The position numbers and the translations under genes were made by a program. The notes beneath the pieces were generated by a model. The model did no database searches, was not told the origin of the DNA, and saw only the letters and a program-made list of their open reading frames with translations. Of a stretch of 64,000 nt of DNA, positions 18,078 to 26,575 are shown one piece after another. This stretch comes from Flavobacterium saccharophilum. GTDB taxonomy: Bacteria; Bacteroidota; Bacteroidia; Flavobacteriales; Flavobacteriaceae. Each line of letters opens with the position of its first letter. Position 1 is the stretch's first letter. Location of the stretch: contig NZ_FRBY01000001.1 of assembly GCF_900142735.1 (NCBI RefSeq), positions 868,001-932,000 on the forward strand, given 5' to 3'.

Positions 18078-20513
18078 TTATTCGTATTTTAAATATTTTA
18101 AAATGTCTATTTTGGTCACCTGATAGGCTTTTGCCAAAACAATCATTAAAGTCAAAATCAATAATGAAACCAGTGCTACAGTAAACGGAATAACCGAAAC
18201 ATTGATTCTGAAAGCAAAATTCTCCAGCCATTTTTGCAATAAAATATAAGCTGGAACAATTCCGATTAAGAATCCCATCAGGCAAAAAATTACATATTGT
18301 TTTGATAATTCTTTAAGCAAAATATCTGTTTCTGCACCTAATGTTTTTCTGATGGCAATTTCTTTCAATCTTCTTTCCATCGAAAATGATGCCAAAGCAA
18401 ACAATCCAAAAATGGCAATAATGATTACAACGAGATTTAGAATAAAGAAAACATCTTTTTGTTTTACCTGTTCTTCATATGTTTTGGCGAAACCTTTATT
18501 TACAAATTCATAATCAAAAGGATAATCAGGATTTACATTTTTCTCCCAGTAGGCTTTTAAACTGGCCAATGTTTCACTTAAATTATTTGGAGAAACTTTT
18601 ACATAAATATTGTCAAAGTTATTCCATTTTAAAGTTTTAAGATTGATGAAAATCATAGGCGGTACTTTATCCTGTAATCCTGTAATATGGAAATCTTTGA
18701 CAACCCCCACGATTTTAAATTTCATATTTTCATTATCATTTCCTCGGCCCCAGCCAGATGTAATAATTGTGTTAATAGGGTTTTTAAGATTTAGTTTTTT
18801 TGCTAAAGTTTCATTTATCAACCAATTGTCAATAGTATCAGAGGCAAATTGAGGCGATAAATCACGACCTTTTACAATTTTAATTTTCATCATCTCCAGA
18901 AAACCAAAATCCATTTCAACATTTCTTGGCTGTACAAAAATGCCATTGTGTGTAAATCCGGAACTTGAGTTGGTGCTGTTTCCAAACGATCCTGCAAAAG
19001 TTGTAACTCCTTGTACTCCAGTAATTTTGGCGATTTCTTGTTTTGCAGTCTGGTATTTATCGGTTTTGGTACGAAAATCTGGAAGGCTGTAGGGAATTCG
19101 AATTATTTGATCGCCGCTAAAACCAAGATCTTTGTTCATCATATAATTAACCTGCGAGTTTACAATCAGGGCGCCAATAATAAAGAACGCTGCAATTCCA
19201 AATTGAAAAATCAGCATTGAATTTCGAACCCAGATACCGCTTTTGCTTCTTGAAAAATTCCCTTTTAAAACTTTCAAAGTCTCAAAATTTGAGATGTAAA
19301 CGGCTGGAAAAATACCTGCAAGAACGATTACTAATCCAAATATAAAAATGAGCTGCAGGTAGAATTCGCCACCATTCATGGTTAAAGTTTTCTTCAAAAA
19401 GTTGTTGTAGTAGGGCAAAGAAAGTTCAACAATTGCCAAAGCAAAAATGATTGCCAGAATTACAATTATAGCTGTCTCAAAAATAAACTGTGCAATAATC
19501 TGTTTTTTTGTTGCACCGACAATTTTACGAACACCTACTTCTTTAGCACGTTTTATAGCAGAAGCCGTTGCCAAATTGATATAGTTTACTAATGATAAAA
19601 CCAAAATCAAAATAGAGAGACCAACCATGATATAAAGCAATTGCAAATTACCTCTGCCTTCCGGAAAATTACGCCCTGATGAAGACTTAGTTCCATACAA
19701 ACGAGCAGTTTTCAGTTGGTCTAGTATTACCGTGGTTTGTCCATATTCCTTAATATGTTGTGCGACAGTCATACCGCTTTCTTTTGCATCTTTTAATGTT
19801 CTGTTTACAAAATCTACATTTTGCATTTTCTTTAAAACGGCAACAGGATCAGCTCCTTTTTTAATTTTAACCATCAAGCCATAATTGAAATTTCCCCAGC
19901 TGTCTTTGTCCTGCTCACGTCTAACGCCTCCAAAAACAAAATTTGGTTCTATAGAAGAAGGTTTCATCAAACGATAAATGGATTTTACAATATAAGTCTT
20001 ACTCTCATAGCTCACTGATTTACCAATCGGGTCTTCATCTTTAAAAAGTAATTTTGCAGCCTCTTCAGACATCGCCACACTATTATTTTCTTTTAAGATA
20101 TTAGTTTTGGCTCCTTTCAAAATTGGAAACGGAAAAACATCAAAAAAGCCATTGTCTGCTCCCATGATTTTTTTATCCATTACTTTTTGATCCTTATATT
20201 TTATAGGTGCCTCACTGTACCAGATATTAAGGAAAGCAATGGACTCAATTTCAGGAATGGTTGCTTTACAGGTTTCGCCAAACGGAATAGAGGATGTAGC
20301 CCAGGTATCGCCTGTCATTCCTATTTTGTTTAAAACCTGATATACATTTTCTTTTTCCGGATTCCATTGGTCATAAGCGTTTTCATTGTTCCAATATAAA
20401 ATCGCGAAAATCACTCCGGCAATTCCGATGCTTAATCCTAAAACATTTAAAAACGAAAACAGTTTGCTTTGCTTTAAATGATATATAAATATTTTAAACC
20501 AGTTAAAAATCAT
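18078..20513 (-). CDS. MacB/FtsX-family ABC transporter permease
   Basis: An 811-residue permease with duplicated MacB periplasmic core and FtsX domains. A first TM segment (LGLSIGIAGVIFAILYW) is followed by the first periplasmic domain. Three TMs follow (around IMVGLSILILVLSLVNYINLA), a fifth TM starts the second core (MLIFQFGIAAFFIIGALIV), and the last three TMs end at KAYQVTKIDILKYLKYE. The motif NLATASAIKRAKEVGVRKIVGA and its C-terminal counterpart RRLKEIAIRKTLGAE are the FtsX signatures. With the ATPase and adaptor upstream it should form a three-part exporter that drives out small molecules or lipopeptides. No TolC gene lies in the operon. Confidence 0.92.
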   Translation of the reverse strand: MIFNWFKIFIYHLKQSKLFSFLNVLGLSIGIAGVIFAILYWNNENAYDQWNPEKENVYQVLNKIGMTGDTWATSSIPFGETCKATIPEIESIAFLNIWYSEAPIKYKDQKVMDKKIMGADNGFFDVFPFPILKGAKTNILKENNSVAMSEEAAKLLFKDEDPIGKSVSYESKTYIVKSIYRLMKPSSIEPNFVFGGVRREQDKDSWGNFNYGLMVKIKKGADPVAVLKKMQNVDFVNRTLKDAKESGMTVAQHIKEYGQTTVILDQLKTARLYGTKSSSGRNFPEGRGNLQLLYIMVGLSILILVLSLVNYINLATASAIKRAKEVGVRKIVGATKKQIIAQFIFETAIIVILAIIFALAIVELSLPYYNNFLKKTLTMNGGEFYLQLIFIFGLVIVLAGIFPAVYISNFETLKVLKGNFSRSKSGIWVRNSMLIFQFGIAAFFIIGALIVNSQVNYMMNKDLGFSGDQIIRIPYSLPDFRTKTDKYQTAKQEIAKITGVQGVTTFAGSFGNSTNSSSGFTHNGIFVQPRNVEMDFGFLEMMKIKIVKGRDLSPQFASDTIDNWLINETLAKKLNLKNPINTIITSGWGRGNDNENMKFKIVGVVKDFHITGLQDKVPPMIFINLKTLKWNNFDNIYVKVSPNNLSETLASLKAYWEKNVNPDYPFDYEFVNKGFAKTYEEQVKQKDVFFILNLVVIIIAIFGLFALASFSMERRLKEIAIRKTLGAETDILLKELSKQYVIFCLMGFLIGIVPAYILLQKWLENFAFRINVSVIPFTVALVSLLILTLMIVLAKAYQVTKIDILKYLKYE

Positions 20514-20580
20514 GGTGTATTTTTTATAGTTGTTGTTAGTTTTTAATAAGATCTAATAGGTTTCTGAAACCATTAGATTT

Positions 20581-20652
20581 TTAGATCATTGCTAATATTT
20601 GGCAAACAAATCCAATTAGGATTGTGATCGCAGTTACAATAAATTTTATCAT
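20581..20652 (-). CDS. Possible 23-residue hydrophobic microprotein
   Basis: A 24-codon frame begins 7 bases after the stop of the ATPase gene and ends 67 bases before the permease start. It reads MIKFIVTAITILIGFVC followed by QILAMI, a single membrane-spanning helix with one Lys near the N-terminus. The short spacing suggests translational coupling. It could be a small accessory subunit of the exporter. It could also be a chance frame: no homologue is known to me and the ribosome site is not distinctive. Confidence 0.3.
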   Translation of the reverse strand: MIKFIVTAITILIGFVCQILAMI

Positions 20653-20659
20653 TTTGAAA

Positions 20660-21367
20660 TTATTTAGCGTCCATAAAAACATCTACATTTCTCTGATTGA
20701 ATCGCTCAGAGAATATTACACCATCTTTCATATGAATTGTTTTTTGCGAAAACGAAGCATCATAATCAGAGTGAGTTACCATTAAAATTGTTGCACCTTT
20801 AGCGTGCAAATCTGTTAAAAGTTCCATTACTTCATTACCGTTTTTACTGTCCAGATTTCCGGTTGGCTCATCGGCAAGAATGATTTTTGGATCATTTACC
20901 AAAGCTCTTGCAACGGCAACTCTTTGTTGTTGACCTCCTGAAAGCTGTTGCGGATAATGTTTCAAACGATGTGAAATATTTAATTTCTCTGCAATAGCTT
21001 CAATTTTTTGCTTTCTGTCCGATGCTTTTACGTTGTTGTAAAGCAAAGGCAATTCGATATTATCGTAAACAGAAAGCTCGTCGATCAGATTAAAATTCTG
21101 GAAAATGAAACCGATGTTTTCTTTACGAACTGCGGCTCTTCCTTTTTCTTTTAAACCGATCATTTCCTGATCTAATAATTTATAACTCCCATCGGTAGCG
21201 CTGTCCAAAAGCCCGATGATATTTAATAAAGTCGATTTTCCACAACCTGAAGGTCCCATGATAGTTAAAAAATCACCTTTTTTAATTTCTAAAGAAATAC
21301 CGCTCAAGGCTGATGTTTCTACTTCTTCTGTTCTAAAAACTTTGGTTAAATTTTGAATTGTTATCAT
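20660..21367 (-). CDS. ABC transporter ATP-binding protein (LolD/MacB type)
   Basis: A 235-residue ATPase that energises the adjacent permease. Walker A is GPSGCGKST (about 37-45), the Q loop is in IGFIFQNFNL, the signature is LSGGQQQRVAVARAL, Walker B is KIILADEPTGNLDS, and the switch His is in MVTHSDYDA. All the catalytic motifs are present. The order adaptor, ATPase, permease on one strand supports one operon. Confidence 0.95.
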   Translation of the reverse strand: MITIQNLTKVFRTEEVETSALSGISLEIKKGDFLTIMGPSGCGKSTLLNIIGLLDSATDGSYKLLDQEMIGLKEKGRAAVRKENIGFIFQNFNLIDELSVYDNIELPLLYNNVKASDRKQKIEAIAEKLNISHRLKHYPQQLSGGQQQRVAVARALVNDPKIILADEPTGNLDSKNGNEVMELLTDLHAKGATILMVTHSDYDASFSQKTIHMKDGVIFSERFNQRNVDVFMDAK

Positions 21368-21517
21368 AATGGTAAAGGTGTTAGAAATGTTATTATTCGT
21401 TTTTTGATTGATGATTTTGATTGATGATTGAAACCCTTATTAATTGTAAATTATGAATTGTAAAATGTGAGTTGTGAGTTGGTTTTCAAACTTGAAACCT
21501 GAAACTTGAAACCTTTT

Positions 21518-22762
21518 TTATTGAGAACTTATAGATAACTCTTCAACATCTTTATAATCCGTATAAGAAGAAGTAATTACAGATTCGCCTTCTTTTAGTC
21601 CTTCCAGAATTTCATAATACGAAGGGTTTTCTCTGCCTAATTTGATGTTTCTTCTTTCGGCTTTATTTCCTTTGACTACAAAAATCCATTTTCCGGCCGT
21701 TTCCTGATTGAAGCTTCCTTTCGGAACGACTAATGTTTTGTTTTTCTCAGATAAAATCAGTTTTACACCAAAACTAAGTCCGTCTTGTAAAACAATTTCT
21801 TCTTTAGAAGTAAAAGCCAATTCTACTGTAAAGTGTCCGCTTTTTACTTCCGGAATTACTTTGGTTACTAAAACTTCCAGTGTTTTTCCTTTAAATTCTA
21901 CCTGACCTTTTAAACCTTCGCGAACTTTTTCTAAGTAGAATTCATCAACATCGGCAGCCAATTTGTAGCCTTTTTTCGAATCGATTTTTCCGATGCTTTC
22001 TCCCGCCTGAAATGATTTACCTAAAACAGGTTCAAAGGATGTTAATCGTCCAGTTTCCGGAGCAGTTATTAAAAAGTTCTTTTTGTTGTTTCTTAAAATA
22101 TCTAAGCTTTTCTCCATCGTCTGAATCGAACGGTTGATTTGCGAAATCTGAATCTGATTGGTTTGTTTTTCTTTCTGAATACTCTGCTGAATCGTTCTTT
22201 TTCGTTCTTCCTGAAAACGAAGACTTTCTTTAAAAGTATTCCAGTCGTTTTTCGAGATTACTTCTTTCTCATATAATCTCGCGTTCATATCGTATAATCT
22301 TTTGGCATCATTATAATCGTGTTCGATCAAAACCAAATCTTTATTTAAATTCAATTCCTGATTTCTAATGTTCAGTTTTCCAGTATTCAAATTGTTGATT
22401 TGCTCAATAATGGCGGTTTCCTGAGTCAGGTAATTTAGTTCTGTATTCGGGTTGTACAAACGAGCTAAAGATTGTCCTTGTGTAACCATCGCACCATTTT
22501 CAACAAAAATCTCTTTTACAGATCCTCCTTCTGTAACGTTTACAAGCATCACGTTCAAAGGTTCAACTTTGGCCTGAAAAACCACAAAATCTTCAAAAAA
22601 GGCTTTTTCGATTTTTTGAACTGATAGTTCTTCTGCTTTTACATTTAAACTTCTTTTAGTGTTAAACGAAAAAAAGATGATGACAGCCAAAGCTAAAAAA
22701 ACTCCAATTGCTATTGTGAGATATCTAAATTTTCTATTTTTACGAGGAATTACCTTGTCCAT
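21518..22762 (-). CDS. HlyD/MacA-type periplasmic adaptor subunit
   Basis: A 414-residue membrane-fusion protein that should link the ABC permease to an outer-membrane duct. One N-terminal TM (FRYLTIAIGVFLALAVIIFF) is followed by a first lipoyl half (FVVFQAKVEPLNVMLVNVTE), a long coiled-coil hairpin (about 130-240), the second lipoyl half (FLITAPETGRLTSFEPVLGKS) and the beta-barrel domain. I start at MDKVIPRKN (22762). A longer GTG start at 22807 is in frame, but it would include the candidate sigma-54 promoter at 22792-22806. The 150-base gap to the ATPase gene contains short GAAACTTGAAACC repeats. Confidence 0.88.
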   Translation of the reverse strand: MDKVIPRKNRKFRYLTIAIGVFLALAVIIFFSFNTKRSLNVKAEELSVQKIEKAFFEDFVVFQAKVEPLNVMLVNVTEGGSVKEIFVENGAMVTQGQSLARLYNPNTELNYLTQETAIIEQINNLNTGKLNIRNQELNLNKDLVLIEHDYNDAKRLYDMNARLYEKEVISKNDWNTFKESLRFQEERKRTIQQSIQKEKQTNQIQISQINRSIQTMEKSLDILRNNKKNFLITAPETGRLTSFEPVLGKSFQAGESIGKIDSKKGYKLAADVDEFYLEKVREGLKGQVEFKGKTLEVLVTKVIPEVKSGHFTVELAFTSKEEIVLQDGLSFGVKLILSEKNKTLVVPKGSFNQETAGKWIFVVKGNKAERRNIKLGRENPSYYEILEGLKEGESVITSSYTDYKDVEELSISSQ

Positions 22763-22791
22763 TTTATAAATAATTTGTTGATTACCAATAG

Positions 22792-22806
22792 GTAAATACT
22801 GTGCCA
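22792..22806 (-). promoter_or_regulatory. Candidate sigma-54 promoter of the ABC exporter operon
   Basis: On the minus strand the sequence TGGCACAGTATTTAC fits the -24/-12 consensus TGGCAC-N5-TTGC with one change (TTAC). It ends 30 bases before the adaptor ATG. The divergent gene encodes a sigma-54 activator, which is the usual arrangement for such a promoter. Confidence 0.55.
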
Positions 22807-22870
22807 CAAAATTTATTATTTGTAAAGCCTTGATTTTAAAGAAGCTTTAAAAACCATTCAAAAAAAGGAG

Positions 22871-22898
22871 TGTTCGATAATGAACAGTTGACCGTTCA
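22871..22898. promoter_or_regulatory. Candidate activator binding site (TGTTC/GAACA palindromes)
   Basis: TGTTC-N6-GAACA (22871-22886) is a perfect dyad, and a further GTTCA half site follows at 22894-22898 so that GAAC/GTTC forms an overlapping dyad. The sites are about 65 bases upstream of the candidate sigma-54 promoter and just before the regulator gene, a good position for an enhancer bound by the regulator. Confidence 0.5.
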
Positions 22899-22919
22899 AA
22901 ATCGGACAAAAAAAGACAG

Positions 22920-24278
22920 ATGCGAAAAAAATTAGCCCAAATATTAATTGTTGACGATCAGGAAGAAATTCTTTTTTCGGCAAAAATGATTCTCAAAAAA
23001 CATTTTGAAACCATTTTTACCACAAACAATCCTAAAAAAATCATTTCTCTTTTAAGCGAAAATGAAATAAATGTGGTTCTCTTAGACATGAATTACCGCA
23101 TTGGTTTTGAAGATGGACGAGAAGGAATTCATTGGTTAAAAGAAATTAAAACACTTTCGCCTCAAACGATTGTGATTTTAATGACAGCATTTGGTAAAAT
23201 TGAAACGGCTGTTGAAGGTATAAAAATCGGTGCTTTTGATTATGTTTTGAAACCCTGGCACAACGAAAAATTACTCGAAACAATTGATAAGGCTGTCGCC
23301 GAAAGTAGAAAAAATAGTAAAAAACCGGTAATCGAAAAAACCGAAAAAAGATATTTCGTCGGAACTTCACAAAAAATAAAACAAGCTTATTCTATTGCTG
23401 AAAGAGTTGCTAAAACCGACGCCAACGTTTTGATTTTGGGAGAAAACGGAACCGGAAAATATGTTTTTGCCGAATTTATTCATCAACATTCTGAACGAAA
23501 AAATCAACCTTTTGTTCATGTTGATTTGGGTTCTTTGAGTGATAATTTATTTGAAAGCGAACTTTTTGGCTACGCAAAAGGCGCTTTTACCGATGCCAAA
23601 ATAGATACTCCGGGAAGATTCGAAATGGCTTCGGGTGGAACTATTTTTCTGGACGAAATCGGGAATATTCCATTGCATTTGCAAGCCAAATTATTACACG
23701 TTTTACAAACCAAAACCGTTACGCGCTTGGGCGAAAGCAAACCAAGACCATTAAATGTCCGAATTATTTCGGCGACAAACAGCGACATTAAAGCAGAAGT
23801 GAAAAACAAAACCTTCCGAGAAGATTTGTTATACCGAATCAATACAATGGAAATTCATTTGCCATCCTTGCGCGAGCGAAAAGATGATATTGTTCCGATG
23901 GCTAATTTTATCCTCGATCAGATAGCCGAAAAATACAATCATGGTCCCGAAGCTTCGGAATGGCAGTTTGAACAAAATGCAAGTCCGTATTTAGAAAAAT
24001 ATCCATGGAAAGGAAATGTCCGCGAAATGGAAAACAAGATCGAACGCGCTTTGATTTTAGCTGATAACAACACAATTTCGGTTCACGACTTGGATATTCT
24101 GGATTTTGAAGATGTTCAGGAAAATGATGAAAATCCACTTTCTGAAATGGAAAAAACCGCGATAGAAAAAGCCTTGTTCAAACACCACGGCAACATAAGC
24201 AAAACCGCCGAAGAATTAGGTTTGTCAAGAGCCGCTTTATATAGAAGAATAGAAAAATACGATTTGAAAAACACATAA
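22920..24278 (+). CDS. NtrC-family sigma-54-dependent response regulator
   Basis: A 452-residue transcription activator. The receiver domain has the phospho-acceptor Asp at about 56 (VVLLDMNY) and the conserved Lys in DYVLKPWHNE. The AAA+ domain has Walker A GENGTGK (174-180), the sigma-54 contact loop GYAKGAFTDA (about 217-226, GAFTDA in place of GAFTGA), and GGTIFLDEIGN as Walker B. The C-terminal Fis-type helix-turn-helix is NISKTAEELGLSRAALYRRI. The sensor kinase gene follows on the same strand and the ABC exporter is divergent, so the exporter is the likely target. Confidence 0.95.
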   Translation: MRKKLAQILIVDDQEEILFSAKMILKKHFETIFTTNNPKKIISLLSENEINVVLLDMNYRIGFEDGREGIHWLKEIKTLSPQTIVILMTAFGKIETAVEGIKIGAFDYVLKPWHNEKLLETIDKAVAESRKNSKKPVIEKTEKRYFVGTSQKIKQAYSIAERVAKTDANVLILGENGTGKYVFAEFIHQHSERKNQPFVHVDLGSLSDNLFESELFGYAKGAFTDAKIDTPGRFEMASGGTIFLDEIGNIPLHLQAKLLHVLQTKTVTRLGESKPRPLNVRIISATNSDIKAEVKNKTFREDLLYRINTMEIHLPSLRERKDDIVPMANFILDQIAEKYNHGPEASEWQFEQNASPYLEKYPWKGNVREMENKIERALILADNNTISVHDLDILDFEDVQENDENPLSEMEKTAIEKALFKHHGNISKTAEELGLSRAALYRRIEKYDLKNT

Positions 24279-24322
24279 TAGTTTTGCTACAGATTAAAGG
24301 ATTAAAAATGATTTAAATTAGT

Positions 24323-24403
24323 CTCTCGCAGATTTTGCAGATCTCGCAGATAAAAATGATTTTAATTTTAATAATCTGCCAAATCTGCAGAATCTGCGAG
24401 AGA
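24323..24403. repeat. Inverted repeat, CTCTCGCAGATTT family
   Basis: The arms TCTCTCGCAGATTTTGCAGA and TCTGCAGAATCTGCGAGAGA enclose an AT-rich centre. It lies in the 190-base gap between the regulator and the kinase genes, so it would be transcribed within that operon. Confidence 0.8.
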
Positions 24404-24468
24404 ATTATATAGTCAAGTGAAGAAATCATTTTTAATCGAGTAATCTGTGGCAACAAAAAAATAAAACA

Positions 24469-25794
24469 ATGAAAAATTGGAAGTTTTATAACGCCTTATT
24501 TGTGAGAGTCTTGTTTGTCATGGTGCTCTTTTTCTTTTGCGTTTTTCTGATCTATAAAATGTTTTATTACAATGCCATTTTGGTCGGACTTTTTGCGGTT
24601 GTAATGCTTTTCGAAATGTATTTTTTCGTAAAAAACCAATTATTGTTTTATGACAGAACATTGCTCTCCATGCTTCAAAAGGACTTTTCGACCAATTTTC
24701 CTGAAGAGAATAAAAAAGACAATTTCGAAAGTTTATATCTTTTATACGATGCTTTAAAAATCCAACAGCAAGAACAAACCTCAAAAGAATTGGTGTATCA
24801 ATCGATCTTAAATAGCATTGATACCGGAGCGCTGATTTTAGAAAAGGATAATGACGAGTGGAATATCTTTTTGATGAACGATTGCTTCTCTAATTTATTC
24901 AAAGTGCCAAAAGTGAGTCACTGGAGTTACTTAAAAAACTATTTGCCATCGCTTTGTAATGAAATTGAAAAGTCTGATTTTGCCGAACTAAAATCGGCTA
25001 TTTCGATTAAAATTGAAGAGCAGGATTTACAGACTTTTATGCTCCAAACCTCACTGACAAAAACCTATAAAAAAGAATATTTTATCATTTTATTGGATAG
25101 TATTCAGCGTGTGATTGAGAAAAAGGAAAAAGAAGCCTGGATTAATTTGATGAAAATTATTTCACACGAATTAATGAATTCCTTAACGCCAATACGTGCA
25201 CTTTCGCAGAATTTACTCCAAATTGTCGATCAGGAAAAACTGGAAGAAGATGATTTTGAAGACATCAAAAGCAGTATTTCGACAATTATAAACAGGAGCG
25301 ATCATTTACAGGTTTTTGTGGAAAATTATAGAAAGTTAGCCATGCTTCCAACGCCAACAAAAGTGATGACGCCAATCAACACGCTTTTCGAGGATTGCCT
25401 CCGAATCATGAATCCGATTTTAAAAGCAGAAAATATCGAATTGATAAATGATATTAATAGTTCCCGTTCGATTTTGATTGATAAAAATCAGATGGAACAG
25501 GTGATTATCAACTTGATTACGAATAGTATTTATGCCTTGAAAGAGAAGAGTGAAAAAAAAATGTTTTTATCAAGTTATACCGAAAACAATCGTTTTTTCA
25601 TCACGATTTCGGATAACGGAAAAGGCATTGATTCTGAAATTCGCGACAAAGTTTTTCTGCCCTTCTTTACCACCAGAAAAGACGGCGCGGGAATTGGTTT
25701 AACGCTTTCCAAAAACATCATCGAAGCTCACGGCGGTTACTTGAGCTATCAAACCGATGAAGATAAAACGAGCTTTGTTATTTGCTTGATTTGA
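24469..25794 (+). CDS. Membrane-bound sensor histidine kinase
   Basis: A 441-residue kinase, the probable partner of the preceding NtrC-type regulator. Two N-terminal TM segments (VLFVMVLFFFCVFLIYKMF and ILVGLFAVVMLFEMYFFV) with almost no periplasmic loop are followed by a PAS-like region (about 105-200). The dimerisation domain has the phospho-acceptor His at 233 in IISHELMNSLTPI. The ATPase domain has N box LITNSIYAL, G1 ISDNGKGID and G2 GAGIGLTLSKNIIEAHGG. The lack of a periplasmic sensor suggests it senses inside the cell or membrane. Confidence 0.94.
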   Translation: MKNWKFYNALFVRVLFVMVLFFFCVFLIYKMFYYNAILVGLFAVVMLFEMYFFVKNQLLFYDRTLLSMLQKDFSTNFPEENKKDNFESLYLLYDALKIQQQEQTSKELVYQSILNSIDTGALILEKDNDEWNIFLMNDCFSNLFKVPKVSHWSYLKNYLPSLCNEIEKSDFAELKSAISIKIEEQDLQTFMLQTSLTKTYKKEYFIILLDSIQRVIEKKEKEAWINLMKIISHELMNSLTPIRALSQNLLQIVDQEKLEEDDFEDIKSSISTIINRSDHLQVFVENYRKLAMLPTPTKVMTPINTLFEDCLRIMNPILKAENIELINDINSSRSILIDKNQMEQVIINLITNSIYALKEKSEKKMFLSSYTENNRFFITISDNGKGIDSEIRDKVFLPFFTTRKDGAGIGLTLSKNIIEAHGGYLSYQTDEDKTSFVICLI

Positions 25795-25805
25795 TACGAA
25801 TTCAT

Positions 25806-25836
25806 CTTTGTCAAAGTTTTTGAAACTTTGACAAAG
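25806..25836. repeat. CTTTGTCAAAGTTT palindrome
   Basis: CTTTGTCAAAGTTT and AAACTTTGACAAAG around a TTG centre. It lies 12 bases after the kinase stop and may act as a terminator hairpin, though there is only a short T tract. Sister copies are at 51592-51622, 58142-58181 and 62798-62826. Confidence 0.7.
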
Positions 25837-25866
25837 ATTTTAGCCAAAAGTTTGTAAGCGCATTTT

Positions 25867-25970
25867 TGTCATTCCGAGGAACGAGGAATCCCCGCGAGAA
25901 GCTCGACAAAGATTGACGATTTTGATTGTGGAGTTACTTGCGGGGATTCCTCGTTCCTCGGAATGACAAG
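25867..25970. repeat. Inverted repeat, TTGTCATTCCGAGGAACGAGG family
   Basis: The arms TTGTCATTCCGAGGAACGAG and its complement are perfect over about 30 bases including GGAATCCCCGC. The centre has GCTCGACAAAGATTG. Between it and 26053 follows a CTTTGCGCCTTCGTGCCTTTGCG unit related to those at 30551 and 62756. Confidence 0.85.
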
Positions 25971-26053
25971 ATTGTGTAGAGGAAAAACTTTGCGCCTTCG
26001 TGCCTTTGCGAGATTAAATGCCACAGTAAAGCAACAAAAACTTTAAAATAAAC

Positions 26054-26383
26054 TTATATTCTGGAAACTTCAGGCGTCCAAAAATGTTTTTCCAAATCTA
26101 TAATTTGATTGTCTATAACTTCGATACCTTCATTTTCTAAAAGTTGCTGCATTAAATTCGTTCCGTGAAAATGGTGTTTTCCGGTTAGAAGTCCTTTTCG
26201 GTTTACAACGCGATGCGCAGGAACATCATCCCTATTATGACAGGCGTTCATCGCCCAGCCGACCATTCGGGCAGAGCGCGCCGTTCCTAAAGCTTTTGCA
26301 ATAGCACCATAAGAAGTCACTTTTCCGTACGGAATTTGTCTGGCAATCTCATAAACTCTTTCAAAAAAATTATCTTCTGCCAT
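26054..26383 (-). CDS. Alkyltransferase-like (ATL) DNA-binding protein
   Basis: A 109-residue MGMT-family protein. The DNA-binding part (PYGKVTSYGAIAKALGTARSARMVGWAMNAC) is intact, with the Arg finger region. The methyl-acceptor PCHR motif reads PAHRVV, so the Cys is replaced by Ala. ATL proteins of this kind cannot transfer alkyl groups but bind O6-alkylguanine and pass it to nucleotide excision repair. I start at MAEDNFFERV; the longer frame to 26428 runs into an intergenic repeat. Confidence 0.9.
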   Translation of the reverse strand: MAEDNFFERVYEIARQIPYGKVTSYGAIAKALGTARSARMVGWAMNACHNRDDVPAHRVVNRKGLLTGKHHFHGTNLMQQLLENEGIEVIDNQIIDLEKHFWTPEVSRI

Positions 26384-26398
26384 AGGTTTTAGAATTGG

Positions 26399-26524
26399 TT
26401 TCACGCAGATTTGAGCAGATTTGAGCAAATCAAATATAAATCTTTTTAATCCTTTAATAAGTTGAATATTTTACCAAATAGAAAGATTAGTTTAGTCAAA
26501 AATATCCCTTTAAATCTGCGTGAA
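26399..26524. repeat. Inverted repeat, TTTCACGCAGATTTGAGCAGA family
   Basis: The left arm TTTCACGCAGATTTGAGCAG and the right arm AAATCTGCGTGAAA lie about 100 bases apart. Its left part runs up to the ATL gene start, and a 51-base tail (26525-26575) leads to the LysE-family gene. Confidence 0.7.
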
Positions 26525-26575
26525 ATATTTTTTTACCACAAAAGAGCGAATCCCTTAATTTGTGCAAACCAATTT

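Noticed and set aside
18078..22762. Lipoprotein-release (Lol) system
   Set aside because: The 811-residue permease has duplicated MacB core domains and a HlyD-type adaptor is present, which fits a MacAB-like exporter rather than LolCDE.
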